From Dysgonomonas sp. (GTDB lineage: Bacteria; Bacteroidota; Bacteroidia; Bacteroidales; Dysgonomonadaceae): a DNA stretch of 8,878 nt. The notes under the pieces were generated by a model that saw nothing but the letters and a program-made list of their open reading frames with translations, was not told the origin of the DNA and ran no database searches. The position numbers and the translations under genes were made by a program. Below are positions 1 to 5,593 of the stretch, in pieces. Within the stretch, counting starts at the first letter, position 1. Each line of letters starts with the position of its first letter. Location of the stretch: the NCBI GenBank assembly GCA_030151105.1, contig JASLEN010000292.1, forward strand, positions 1 to 8,878, written 5' to 3'.

Positions 1-503
1 CAGCGTAACAAATCTATTATAGAAACACTCTATAGTTGTGGACTGCGAGTATCGGAGCTATTAATTTGAAGTTTTCGGATCTTTTCTTTGATGAGGGTTT
101 TATTAAAGTGGAGGGAAAAGGGAGCAAGCAGCGGCTAGTGCCTATATCGCCATCTGCTATCAGAGAGATTCAGAGCTATCTGTATCATCGTGGCGAAATC
201 GTTGTCAAAAAAGGCCATGAAGATGCTCTTTTCTTGAGTAAACGAGGTACAGCTATATCTCGTATCATGGTTTTCCATTTTATAAAACAATATGCAGAAG
301 AGGCTGGTATAAAAAAGACAATTAGTCCGCATACTTTTCGTCATTCGTTTGCAACTCATTTGCTCGAGGGGGGAGCAAATATACGAGCTATACAATTGAT
401 GCTGGGGCATGAGAAAATAACAACAACAGAGATTTATACACATATGGATAGGGAGTATTTGAGGCAAGAAATCATAGAACACCATCCACGAAATAAGAGA
501 TAA
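1..503 (+). pseudogene. xerD: XerD-type tyrosine recombinase, C-terminal part, with an apparent -1 frameshift
   Basis: Site-specific recombinase that, with XerC, resolves chromosome dimers at dif; it acts in the cytoplasm at the replication terminus. The N-terminal SAM-like core-binding domain lies before the window. Frame 1 (bases 1-60) reads through GLRVSEL, which carries the first catalytic Arg (46-48), then meets TGA at 67-69. The match resumes one base back in frame 3, with INLKFSDL from base 60 to the TAA at 501-503. The other catalytic residues are in this second segment: Lys in EGKGSK (117-119), His and Arg of HTFRH (330-332, 339-341), His of GHE (408-410) and the nucleophile Tyr of IYTH (435-437). 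The end HHPRN is typical of XerD in this phylum, so XerD is preferred over XerC or a phage integrase. One missing base explains the break. As written the gene is broken, but because the rest is perfectly conserved a sequencing error is quite possible. Confidence 0.85.
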
Positions 504-537
504 TACTTTATTTTAAAAGATTAAAAAATAACTAAGA

Positions 538-1089
538 ATGAAAAGAAGATTTTTGAGCGTAGCAATGGTTATTGCTTTGGCATCTAGTATGATGTTTACA
601 TCATGTATTGGGTCATTTGGTTTAAGTAGTAAGTTCTTGAACTGGAATCAGAATATTGATAGCAAGTTTGTGAATGCTATTCTATTCGTGTTGATGTCTC
701 CAGCTTATGCTGTAACAATGACTGCTGACCTTTTGGTAATCAACTCAATTGAGTTTTGGACAGGAACGAATCCAATGCATGCAGGTCTTGTGAAAGAGGT
801 AAAAGGTAGTGATGGTAAAATCTATACTGTAGAAACTCTAGAGGATGGATATAAAATTGAAAATGAAGCAGGCGAGTTTGCGTATTTCAAATATGATTTC
901 GAATCAAATGTTTGGAGTTCAGTTGTTGATGGAGTGGAGACTAAATTGATGAAAATGGACAAAGATGCAGATGTAGTAACTGTTTTCTTGCAAAATGGAG
1001 AAGAAAAGGAGGTTGAGCTATCTAACGATGGAGTTTTAGCTTTCGAACAATATATGGATCAAAATACATATTATCTAGCTGCTTATTAA
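538..1089 (+). CDS. DUF3332 family lipoprotein
   Basis: Predicted small lipoprotein of the DUF3332 family, whose function is unknown. The 183-residue product starts with a basic N-terminus and hydrophobic stretch, followed by a lipobox ending in Cys23 (FTSC), so it should be lipidated and membrane-anchored at the cell envelope. The family core follows: IGSFGLSSKFLNWNQ (24-38), a second hydrophobic segment around 45-68 that may re-enter or span the membrane, and NSIEFWTG (69-76). The C-terminal half (about 85-170) is hydrophilic and reads like short beta strands (GKIYTVE, YKIENE, VVTVFLQNG). The start is the first ATG preceding the signal peptide. No Shine-Dalgarno is visible, as is usual in Bacteroidota. 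Only 34 bp separate it from xerD, so it may be cotranscribed or use a promoter inside xerD. A strong terminator follows. The family call is from recognised sequence pattern; no role is known to me. Confidence 0.85.
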   Translation: MKRRFLSVAMVIALASSMMFTSCIGSFGLSSKFLNWNQNIDSKFVNAILFVLMSPAYAVTMTADLLVINSIEFWTGTNPMHAGLVKEVKGSDGKIYTVETLEDGYKIENEAGEFAYFKYDFESNVWSSVVDGVETKLMKMDKDADVVTVFLQNGEEKEVELSNDGVLAFEQYMDQNTYYLAAY

Positions 1090-1107
1090 GTCTAGATAGA
1101 AAAAGCA

Positions 1108-1142
1108 AAAAAAGGAGAGACTTACAGAGTTTCTCCTTTTTT
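1108..1142 (+). terminator. Intrinsic terminator after the DUF3332 gene
   Basis: A 15-bp hairpin: bases 1108-1122 pair with 1128-1142 around the 5-base loop TACAG, with one G-T wobble (1119/1131). The stem core GGAG/CTCC is flanked by A and T runs, so the right arm ends in six T. It lies 18 bases beyond the stop at 1089 and should separate DUF3332 from the next lipoprotein gene. The A-run also gives it the shape of a bidirectional terminator. Confidence 0.85.
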
Positions 1143-1184
1143 GTTATATCTTAGAATGATTAATTAGATAAACTTTATATTACT

Positions 1185-1913
1185 ATGAGAAAAATACTGT
1201 CGAGCCTAATTGTGCTATGTGCTATCATTTTCTTTAATTCATCTTGCGTTGCACCTCAAGCAACTTATGCAACGGATACAACTGCAAAAAAGGCAGTAGC
1301 TTATTCTGATGAAATTACTCAATCCTTATTTGATACAAAAGATGCGACTATTTCGGAAGAAAATATTCAAAAAATATTGGATGGAAAACTCACACTACCT
1401 TCTTCGCTACGTGTGGCTATCATTGGACTCGAAAGTCCAAGAATACAAAGAAACTATTGGGATGACGAGGATTATTTAGTTTCTCGTCAGCAATATCAAG
1501 ATATGCTTGCCGCTGGCTTGACGAAAAATGTAAGGGTAGAGTCTGTGTCTATTATCCCCTCTGTTATGCTTCCATCTTCTCCATCGTTGTCTGCTATTCG
1601 TGAAGTGGCTGTGCGGATGAGAGCTGATATGGTGTTGGTATATTATACTACTGGTGGAATATATCGTAAGTATAAGTTGCTTTCGAGTACAGAGTTCAAG
1701 GCTTTTGCTACTACTCAAGCTTTGCTTATGGATACTAGAACAGGGCTAGTGCCTTTTACTGATATTGTATCTAGTGATGCTCAGATGAAGAAAGGTGACA
1801 AAGACTTCAATAGTAATGATGCTGAGAAACGTACGCAGGTAAAAGCTGTTCTCAACTCATTAGAGGATGTTAGTTTAAATATTGATTTATATCTAAAATC
1901 ATTAGAACAATAA
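1185..1913 (+). CDS. Uncharacterised lipoprotein, distantly like rhombotarget-type lipoproteins
   Basis: I do not recognise a named family with certainty. The 242-residue product has a signal peptide with lipobox NSSC, so Cys21 should be lipidated. Residues 22-70 look like a flexible, mostly polar linker. A probable alpha/beta domain follows: a strand LRVAIIGL (75-82), a helix around 99-113, a strand with VRVESVSIIPSVMLP (117-130), a helix with IREVAVRMRAD (138-148), a strand MVLVYYTT (149-156), and a strand/turn with ALLMDTRTGLVPF (179-191). The order strand, target-site helix, 'IIPS.ML', 'A...ADMVLVY', 'D.RTG' recalls the rhombotarget lipoprotein family and CsgG/TolB-like envelope proteins. 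This is a weak pattern match and no rhombosortase is visible nearby. Terminators on both sides suggest a single-gene unit. No good promoter was found; the nearest -7-like site, TATCTTAG at 1147-1154, has one mismatch. Confidence 0.8.
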   Translation: MRKILSSLIVLCAIIFFNSSCVAPQATYATDTTAKKAVAYSDEITQSLFDTKDATISEENIQKILDGKLTLPSSLRVAIIGLESPRIQRNYWDDEDYLVSRQQYQDMLAAGLTKNVRVESVSIIPSVMLPSSPSLSAIREVAVRMRADMVLVYYTTGGIYRKYKLLSSTEFKAFATTQALLMDTRTGLVPFTDIVSSDAQMKKGDKDFNSNDAEKRTQVKAVLNSLEDVSLNIDLYLKSLEQ

Positions 1914-1926
1914 TTTGGGAGAAATA

Positions 1927-1964
1927 AAAAAACGCATTGCTAATATATCAGCAATGCGTTTTTT
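1927..1964. terminator. Bidirectional terminator between convergent genes
   Basis: A perfect 15-bp hairpin: 1927-1941 pairs with 1950-1964, core ACGCATTGCT/AGCAATGCGT, loop AATATATC. It is flanked by six A on the left and six T on the right. It lies between the plus-strand lipoprotein gene ending at 1913 and the minus-strand permease gene ending at 1990, so it can terminate both transcripts. Confidence 0.9.
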
Positions 1965-1989
1965 ATTTTATAGTGATATGTTATTTCTA

Positions 1990-3303
1990 TCAGGCTGTAA
2001 TGTGCATTGCATCCAATATCACCTTGATAAGGAATAGCAGTGCCACAATGACAACTGTGATTGTAATATCTTTGTATTTACCCGAAAGAAGCTTGATGAA
2101 TACAAAGCTCAATACTCCAAAGCAAATACCACTAGCAATACTATATGTAAATGGCATGAATGCAATGGTGATGAATGCTGGCAGACCTTCTGACATATCG
2201 TTGAAGTCAATTTTAACTACCGATGCCATCATGAAGAATCCTATGATGATGAGTGGAGCCGCCGTTGCTCCTGCTGGCACAATCTTGAATAGAGGGAAGA
2301 AGAATAGAGCCAGCACAAAGAAGAATGCAGTTGACATCGCTGTCAATCCTGTTCGTCCACCTGCTGCTACTCCTGATGCGCTCTCTACGTATGAAGTAAC
2401 TGTACTGGTTCCTAGTATTGATCCTACAGTTGTTCCTATGGCATCTGCAAATAGAGCTCTTTTCATTTGAGGGAAGTTTCCATCCTCATCCACTCCTCCT
2501 ATTTTGCTCATTACTGCGATTAGCGTTCCTACAGTGTCAAATAAGTTGACAAGTAGAAGAACAAATACAACAATAACCATATTAAGAGAAAGTACATTTT
2601 CCCATTCAAATTTAGCAAACACAGGTTCTATTGATGGAGGAAACGAAACAATCGCATCTTGCGGCATTGACACATCTCCTGTGAAGAATCCAAAAACAGT
2701 AGCAGCTACTATTCCTATTAGCATAGCTCCTTGTACTTTCTTTACGTACATCACAACGGTTACAATTAGGCCCACTACAGCAATCCATACGCTATGTTGA
2801 GAAAAATCCCCAAGTGCTACTAGAGTTGCTGGGTTACCTGTTACGATGCCTGCATTTTTTAATCCAATGAGGGCAACGAACATTCCAATACCAACAGGTA
2901 TGGCATCTTTTAGCACCCTTGGGATACTCTTGATGATTAGTTCTCTGACATTAAGAAATGTAAGAAGGATGAAAATTATTCCTTCAATGAATACTGCTGT
3001 AATAGCAAATTGCCAAGTGCAGCCCATAGCTCCCACGATAGTGAAAGCGAAGAAAGTATTGAGCCCCATTCCCGAAGCTTGTGCAACAGGAAGGTTTGCT
3101 AATAGTCCCATCAATACGGTCGCTACTACTGCAGCTAATGCTGTGGCTGTAAATAGTGCTGGCTCATCCATCCCAGTAGAGCCTAGGATATTGGGATTGA
3201 CTACAAGGACGTATGCCATGGTAAGAAATGTAATAAGTCCTGCGACAAATTCTTTTCTCACTGTTGTCCCGTTTTCGGAAAGTTTAAATATTTTTTCTAA
3301 CAT
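1990..3303 (-). CDS. NCS2 family purine permease (AzgA/PbuG type: adenine, guanine or hypoxanthine)
   Basis: Inner-membrane nucleobase:cation symporter for purine salvage. The 437-residue length is normal for the AzgA-like (COG2252) branch of the NCS2/nucleobase-ascorbate transporter superfamily. Family landmarks include TVRKEFVAGLITFLTMAYVLVVNP at the N-terminus (residues 14-37), QASGMGLNTFFAF (75-87), NLFDTVGT (253-260) and FADAIGTTVGSILGTSTVTSYVESASGVAAGGRTGL (285-320), the last two containing the substrate- and ion-binding segments of the two inverted repeats. Hydrophobic spans fill most of the rest, fitting the 14-helix fold. The exact purine cannot be decided from sequence alone; uracil/xanthine permeases of the other NCS2 branch lack these motifs. 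The start is the ATG right before the conserved N-terminus. The gene lies 121 bp downstream of the DUF5020 barrel gene on the same strand, consistent with a joint uptake route. It also has its own promoter-like element at 3368-3375. Confidence 0.93.
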   Translation of the reverse strand: MLEKIFKLSENGTTVRKEFVAGLITFLTMAYVLVVNPNILGSTGMDEPALFTATALAAVVATVLMGLLANLPVAQASGMGLNTFFAFTIVGAMGCTWQFAITAVFIEGIIFILLTFLNVRELIIKSIPRVLKDAIPVGIGMFVALIGLKNAGIVTGNPATLVALGDFSQHSVWIAVVGLIVTVVMYVKKVQGAMLIGIVAATVFGFFTGDVSMPQDAIVSFPPSIEPVFAKFEWENVLSLNMVIVVFVLLLVNLFDTVGTLIAVMSKIGGVDEDGNFPQMKRALFADAIGTTVGSILGTSTVTSYVESASGVAAGGRTGLTAMSTAFFFVLALFFFPLFKIVPAGATAAPLIIIGFFMMASVVKIDFNDMSEGLPAFITIAFMPFTYSIASGICFGVLSFVFIKLLSGKYKDITITVVIVALLFLIKVILDAMHITA

Positions 3304-3367
3304 CTGTTTTATTTGTTCTTGAATTAGCAGATTTAAATTGCTTCAATCACTATTTTATTTGTTCGCG

Positions 3368-3375
3368 CAAATATA
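3368..3375 (-). promoter_or_regulatory. Candidate Bacteroidota -7 element for the purine permease gene
   Basis: On the minus strand this reads TATATTTG, a full match to TAnnTTTG, 64 bases before the permease start. No clear TTTG sits 18-20 bases upstream, so only half of the consensus is present. If active, the permease can be transcribed apart from the DUF5020 gene upstream. Confidence 0.45.
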
Positions 3376-3424
3376 GTTATAATTCCTAGTTGTGAGATAG
3401 AAATTAGTATTTGCTTGACCTTGT

Positions 3425-4153
3425 TTAGTTGAATGTCCATTTAGCAGCAATGGTCGGATTTACAAACGCTTTGTCTTTTCCGTCGATAGTGTAAAAGTTG
3501 CTTGTGATTTCTATTTCCGATCCTAGAGAGAAGTGTGGAGTCACGTTGTACCAAAACTGAGGTTCGGTAATTATAACAGCCTTCTTTCCACTTTCCCATC
3601 CCTCTTTTTGCTTCATCTTATTTTGAGACCAAATATCAAAGAATCCACAAAGAGTAACCTTGTTGTCGAAGAAATTAGCATTCCATGTCAATGTCCATTG
3701 AATGTCGTGGCTTGTTTTTTCAAATGTATATAGCTTATACGTCGCATAAGTGTTGAAATAGAATTTACCTACAGCAAAAGGATACGATGCTCCTAGTAAG
3801 TAGGCATTGTCGATACTGAAGCCAAGATTTTCAGAAGTGCGGACCAATCCTCCATTGAACTCTACGTGAGCTTTGATTGGAAGTTTACCTAGATTTTGGT
3901 CACGGGCAATCTCTAGATAAGCTAGACCTATATTTCCTTTAGACATGTTGAAGTCTAAATCAACAAACATGAAGGTAGAACCCCATTTATCTGGTTTGAA
4001 CATTTCGAAAGTGCTTGTTACATAATTTCGAGGAAAATTTTCTTTGCCATGTATCGCACGTCGAGGATCAAAGTGCAATTGCAGATTTTGAGAAAATAGG
4101 GATGCAGCCCCAATTGTTAGCAGAGCGAACGATAGGAATAATTTTTTAGACAT
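3425..4153 (-). CDS. DUF5020 family outer-membrane beta-barrel protein (probable Tsx-like channel)
   Basis: Predicted outer-membrane barrel of the DUF5020 family, which I place near the Tsx nucleoside-channel group; that assignment is by resemblance. The 242-residue product has a signal peptide (MSKKLFLSFALLTIGAASLF, 1-20) with cleavage likely just after SQ (21-22). The mature part is a run of amphipathic strands rich in Tyr, Phe and Trp: VTSTFEMFKPDKWGSTFMFVDLDF (45-68), AYLEIAR (78-84), IKAHVEFNGGL (93-103), NAYLLGASY (116-124), FYFNTYATYKLYTF (131-144), IQWTLTWNANF (151-161), VTLCGFFDIW (166-175), TEPQFWYNV (196-204), FSLGSEIEI (208-216). It ends in WTFN, an aromatic C-terminus usual for barrels recognised by BAM. 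The purine permease gene follows on the same strand with no terminator seen between, which supports nucleoside or nucleobase passage as its job (inference). A consensus -7 element precedes it. Confidence 0.85.
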   Translation of the reverse strand: MSKKLFLSFALLTIGAASLFSQNLQLHFDPRRAIHGKENFPRNYVTSTFEMFKPDKWGSTFMFVDLDFNMSKGNIGLAYLEIARDQNLGKLPIKAHVEFNGGLVRTSENLGFSIDNAYLLGASYPFAVGKFYFNTYATYKLYTFEKTSHDIQWTLTWNANFFDNKVTLCGFFDIWSQNKMKQKEGWESGKKAVIITEPQFWYNVTPHFSLGSEIEITSNFYTIDGKDKAFVNPTIAAKWTFN

Positions 4154-4174
4154 GAAATAAGATATTTAATAAAT

Positions 4175-4351
4175 TTAAGAAGATGCAAAATTAACAAAAA
4201 TAAACAGCTCAGCGTTGTGAAAAGTGATTATTTGTAAACTTTTAATGGCATTTTGTGTATTCTTATTTTCTTCTTGTTCGATTTTGTCGATTTCGTCTTG
4301 GGTGTTAGTTGGTAGTCTGCTGAAATCTAGGGAATTATTGCTCAGTTTCAT
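4175..4351 (-). CDS. Possible small gene or gene remnant (58 codons)
   Basis: An open frame from ATG at 4349-4351 to TAA at 4175-4177 lies in the gap between the DUF5020 gene and the tRNA. Its first two thirds read like real protein: a polar start MKLSNNSLDFSRLP followed by a helix-like charged stretch, DEIDKIEQEENKNTQNAIKSLQ (residues 19-40). The tail (FHNAELFIFVNFASS) looks random and overlaps the predicted DUF5020 promoter. The N-terminal wording faintly recalls the start of some tyrosine recombinases, so a decayed integrase N-terminus is one possibility. No start signal or matching promoter is seen. It may be chance in AT-rich DNA. The rest of the 296-base gap (4154-4449) holds only the two promoters listed. 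Confidence 0.2.
   Translation of the reverse strand: MKLSNNSLDFSRLPTNTQDEIDKIEQEENKNTQNAIKSLQIITFHNAELFIFVNFASS
4186..4193 (-). promoter_or_regulatory. Candidate -7 element for the DUF5020 gene
   Basis: The minus strand reads TAATTTTG, a full TAnnTTTG match 32 bases before the DUF5020 start, giving a short leader of about 25-30 bases. The -33 part is poor: a TTTTC lies too far upstream. Confidence 0.5.
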
Positions 4352-4403
4352 ATTGAGGTGAAAACGTGGGGACTACTTTTTTGAAAATATTTCTTCTTTT
4401 TAT

Positions 4404-4433
4404 TTTGGATATTGAAATATGTTCGTATCTTTG
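4404..4433 (+). promoter_or_regulatory. Promoter of the tRNA-Pro gene
   Basis: TTTG at 4404-4407 and TATCTTTG at 4426-4433 are 18 bases apart and match the Bacteroidota sigma-70 (RpoD) consensus TTTG...TAnnTTTG. The -7 element ends 16 bases before the tRNA, leaving a short 5' leader for RNase P to remove. Confidence 0.75.
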
Positions 4434-4449
4434 CATCGCAATTAAGGAA

Positions 4450-4524
4450 CGGGGTGTGGCGCAGTCCGGTTAGCGCACCTGCTTTGGGAGCAGGGGGTCG
4501 TAGGTTCGAATCCTGTCACCCCGA
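4450..4524 (+). tRNA. tRNA-Pro (anticodon UGG)
   Basis: A full cloverleaf of 75 bases. The acceptor stem CGGGGTG (4450-4456) pairs with CACCCCG (4517-4523), with discriminator A4524. The anticodon stem CCTGC/GCAGG encloses the loop TTTGGGA, with anticodon TGG at 4485-4487, reading CCA and, by wobble, other proline codons. The T-loop is TTCGAAT. CCA is not encoded (the next bases are CGT) and must be added by the CCA-adding enzyme. It has its own promoter and terminator and appears to be a single-tRNA unit. Confidence 0.97.
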
Positions 4525-4530
4525 CGTTTA

Positions 4531-4565
4531 AGAGACAATTACAAGAATGTAGTTGTCTTTTTTTT
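4531..4565 (+). terminator. Intrinsic terminator after tRNA-Pro
   Basis: AGACAATTACA (4533-4543) pairs with TGTAGTTGTCT (4548-4558) with one T-G wobble and loop AGAA, followed by a run of T to 4565. It begins 6 bases after the tRNA 3' end. Confidence 0.88.
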
Positions 4566-4601
4566 GTTTTAATATGTTTGCTGTTTCTATTTAGATAATA
4601 C

Positions 4602-4646
4602 AAAAGCAAGACTCAAATTACATTATGTAATTTGAGTCTTGCTTTT
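4602..4646. terminator. Perfect 21-bp hairpin, bidirectional terminator
   Basis: Bases 4602-4622 pair without mismatch with 4626-4646 around the 3-base loop TTA. The arms begin AAAAGCAAGACTC and the right arm runs into TTTTTTT (4643-4649). The hairpin lies 20 bases beyond the TAG of the minus-strand gene at 4667. Read on the minus strand it ends in four T, so it probably terminates that gene. It can also back up the tRNA terminator from the other side. Confidence 0.82.
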
Positions 4647-4666
4647 TTTCTGCGCTATTAAAATAT

Positions 4667-5299
4667 CTATCGTCTTTGTCTTTTCTGATCTTTAAATTTT
4701 GGAAGAAGATATCTAATGGAAACTTCCTTGAGTTCTACATCTCTTTTATTGCGTTCCCACTCATCTTGTACAATCTCCATTCTCTCTGTAAAGTCAGTCA
4801 CTACAAAGTCTAGATTGTACTCAGCTCCATTGGGATTTGCTAAGTCTTCCACTATTTTAGCATTGAAAGAGTATTCTCTTAATACAGAGTTGAACGAATT
4901 GCCATATTCTTCAAAGTTGAAGATTTCGCCATTGCGAGCCTCGCCTAATCGTGCCCTTACTCCATTTTGTGACAAGTAGAATCTGAACTCTGCATTTTGC
5001 AAAGCATCTCTTCCAGAGTCTGCAATCCTTATGGTTGAAAAAGAAATCTTACATTGCTGAAAGAGTTTTTGTAATATATCGTGATAGAACTGTCCTTTCT
5101 CTTTACTTAGCCTTTCATTGGTAAGTGCTGCCTGTAGATTGATGTCTATCTCTGTCCATAATAGCTCTTCTTTTCGGTCTCTATCTGCACTTGTAAGCCA
5201 AGTAGAGCCATCTATAGCATAGAAGGTTGTTTTTCGTGTTTGTGCTCCGAGAGTGCTGATGGAGATCAGAAGAATTAATAAAAGTGTGAGTTTTCTCAT
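4667..5299 (-). CDS. Hypothetical exported (periplasmic) protein
   Basis: I do not recognise this 210-residue protein. It begins with a clear Sec signal peptide, MRKLTLLLILLISISTLGAQ, with cleavage likely around GAQ (18-20) and no lipobox Cys, so it should be periplasmic or surface-released. The mature part is charged and mixed alpha/beta. A helix-like region (41-82) holds a single Cys83. A strand-rich region follows (FSTIRIA 87-93, FRFYLSQNGVRARLG 105-119, IFNFEEYGNSF 126-136), then YNLDFVVTDF (161-170), a charged helix (171-189) and a very basic tail, KFKDQKRQRR (201-210). No catalytic motif is visible. It stands alone on its strand, divergent from the AsmA gene with a 294-bp shared upstream region. 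The start is the ATG directly before the signal peptide; the stop is TAG. Confidence 0.8.
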   Translation of the reverse strand: MRKLTLLLILLISISTLGAQTRKTTFYAIDGSTWLTSADRDRKEELLWTEIDINLQAALTNERLSKEKGQFYHDILQKLFQQCKISFSTIRIADSGRDALQNAEFRFYLSQNGVRARLGEARNGEIFNFEEYGNSFNSVLREYSFNAKIVEDLANPNGAEYNLDFVVTDFTERMEIVQDEWERNKRDVELKEVSIRYLLPKFKDQKRQRR

Positions 5300-5374
5300 T
5301 GCGATAATTTTTTTGTATTTTATTTGTATGTAATAGGTTGTTGCTACTGAATATAGCTTAAAAAAATGTTATTT

Positions 5375-5382
5375 CAAAACTA
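5375..5382 (-). promoter_or_regulatory. Weak candidate -7 element for the hypothetical exported protein gene
   Basis: The minus strand reads TAGTTTTG, matching TAnnTTTG, 75 bases before the start at 5299. No -33 TTTG is seen at the right distance. The 5300-5593 gap shows nothing else beyond this and the weak plus-strand element; no gene or RNA was recognised in it. Confidence 0.3.
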
Positions 5383-5475
5383 ATATAGTCGTGCTTAGTC
5401 TCTTTTTCTGTCTTTGGGGCATGTACTCTTGCGTTATATTCACTACATTTACTATAAGAATATCAAGACTCTGAC

Positions 5476-5505
5476 TTTTAAGCAGAAAAATATTCAGTAA
5501 CTTTA
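5476..5505 (+). promoter_or_regulatory. Weak candidate promoter of the AsmA-family gene
   Basis: TTTT (5476-5479), 18 bases, then TAACTTTA (5498-5505). Each half departs from TTTG...TAnnTTTG at one position (the G). It would give a leader of roughly 80 bases. Spacing is right, base match is partial. Confidence 0.3.
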
Positions 5506-5593
5506 CAAACTTAATTATAAACTTTTTTGAACGAAAGAAGTAGAGACCTATAACAAGAAGAAAATAAAAATTAAATAACAAAACAATACAATT

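Noticed and set aside
58..69. Programmed -1 frameshifting at the xerD break
   Set aside because: The bases CTA TTA ATT TGA contain no X XXY YYZ slippery heptamer, and xerD is not known to need frameshifting.
1937..3322. Three plus-strand open frames (1937-2470, 2504-2800, 2846-3322) opposite the permease gene
   Set aside because: They are the antisense of a clearly conserved transporter gene, have skewed composition rich in Thr, Ile and Pro, and show no family motif.
4450..4524. tRNA-Pro as the attachment site of an integrated element
   Set aside because: No second copy of the tRNA 3' end is present in the window and no intact integrase lies beside it.
5369..5581. Minus-strand 70-codon open frame in the gap before the AsmA gene
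   Set aside because: Low-complexity Phe/Leu/Lys/Ile text from AT-rich DNA, no signal for translation, and no domain; it spans the likely promoter region of two genes.
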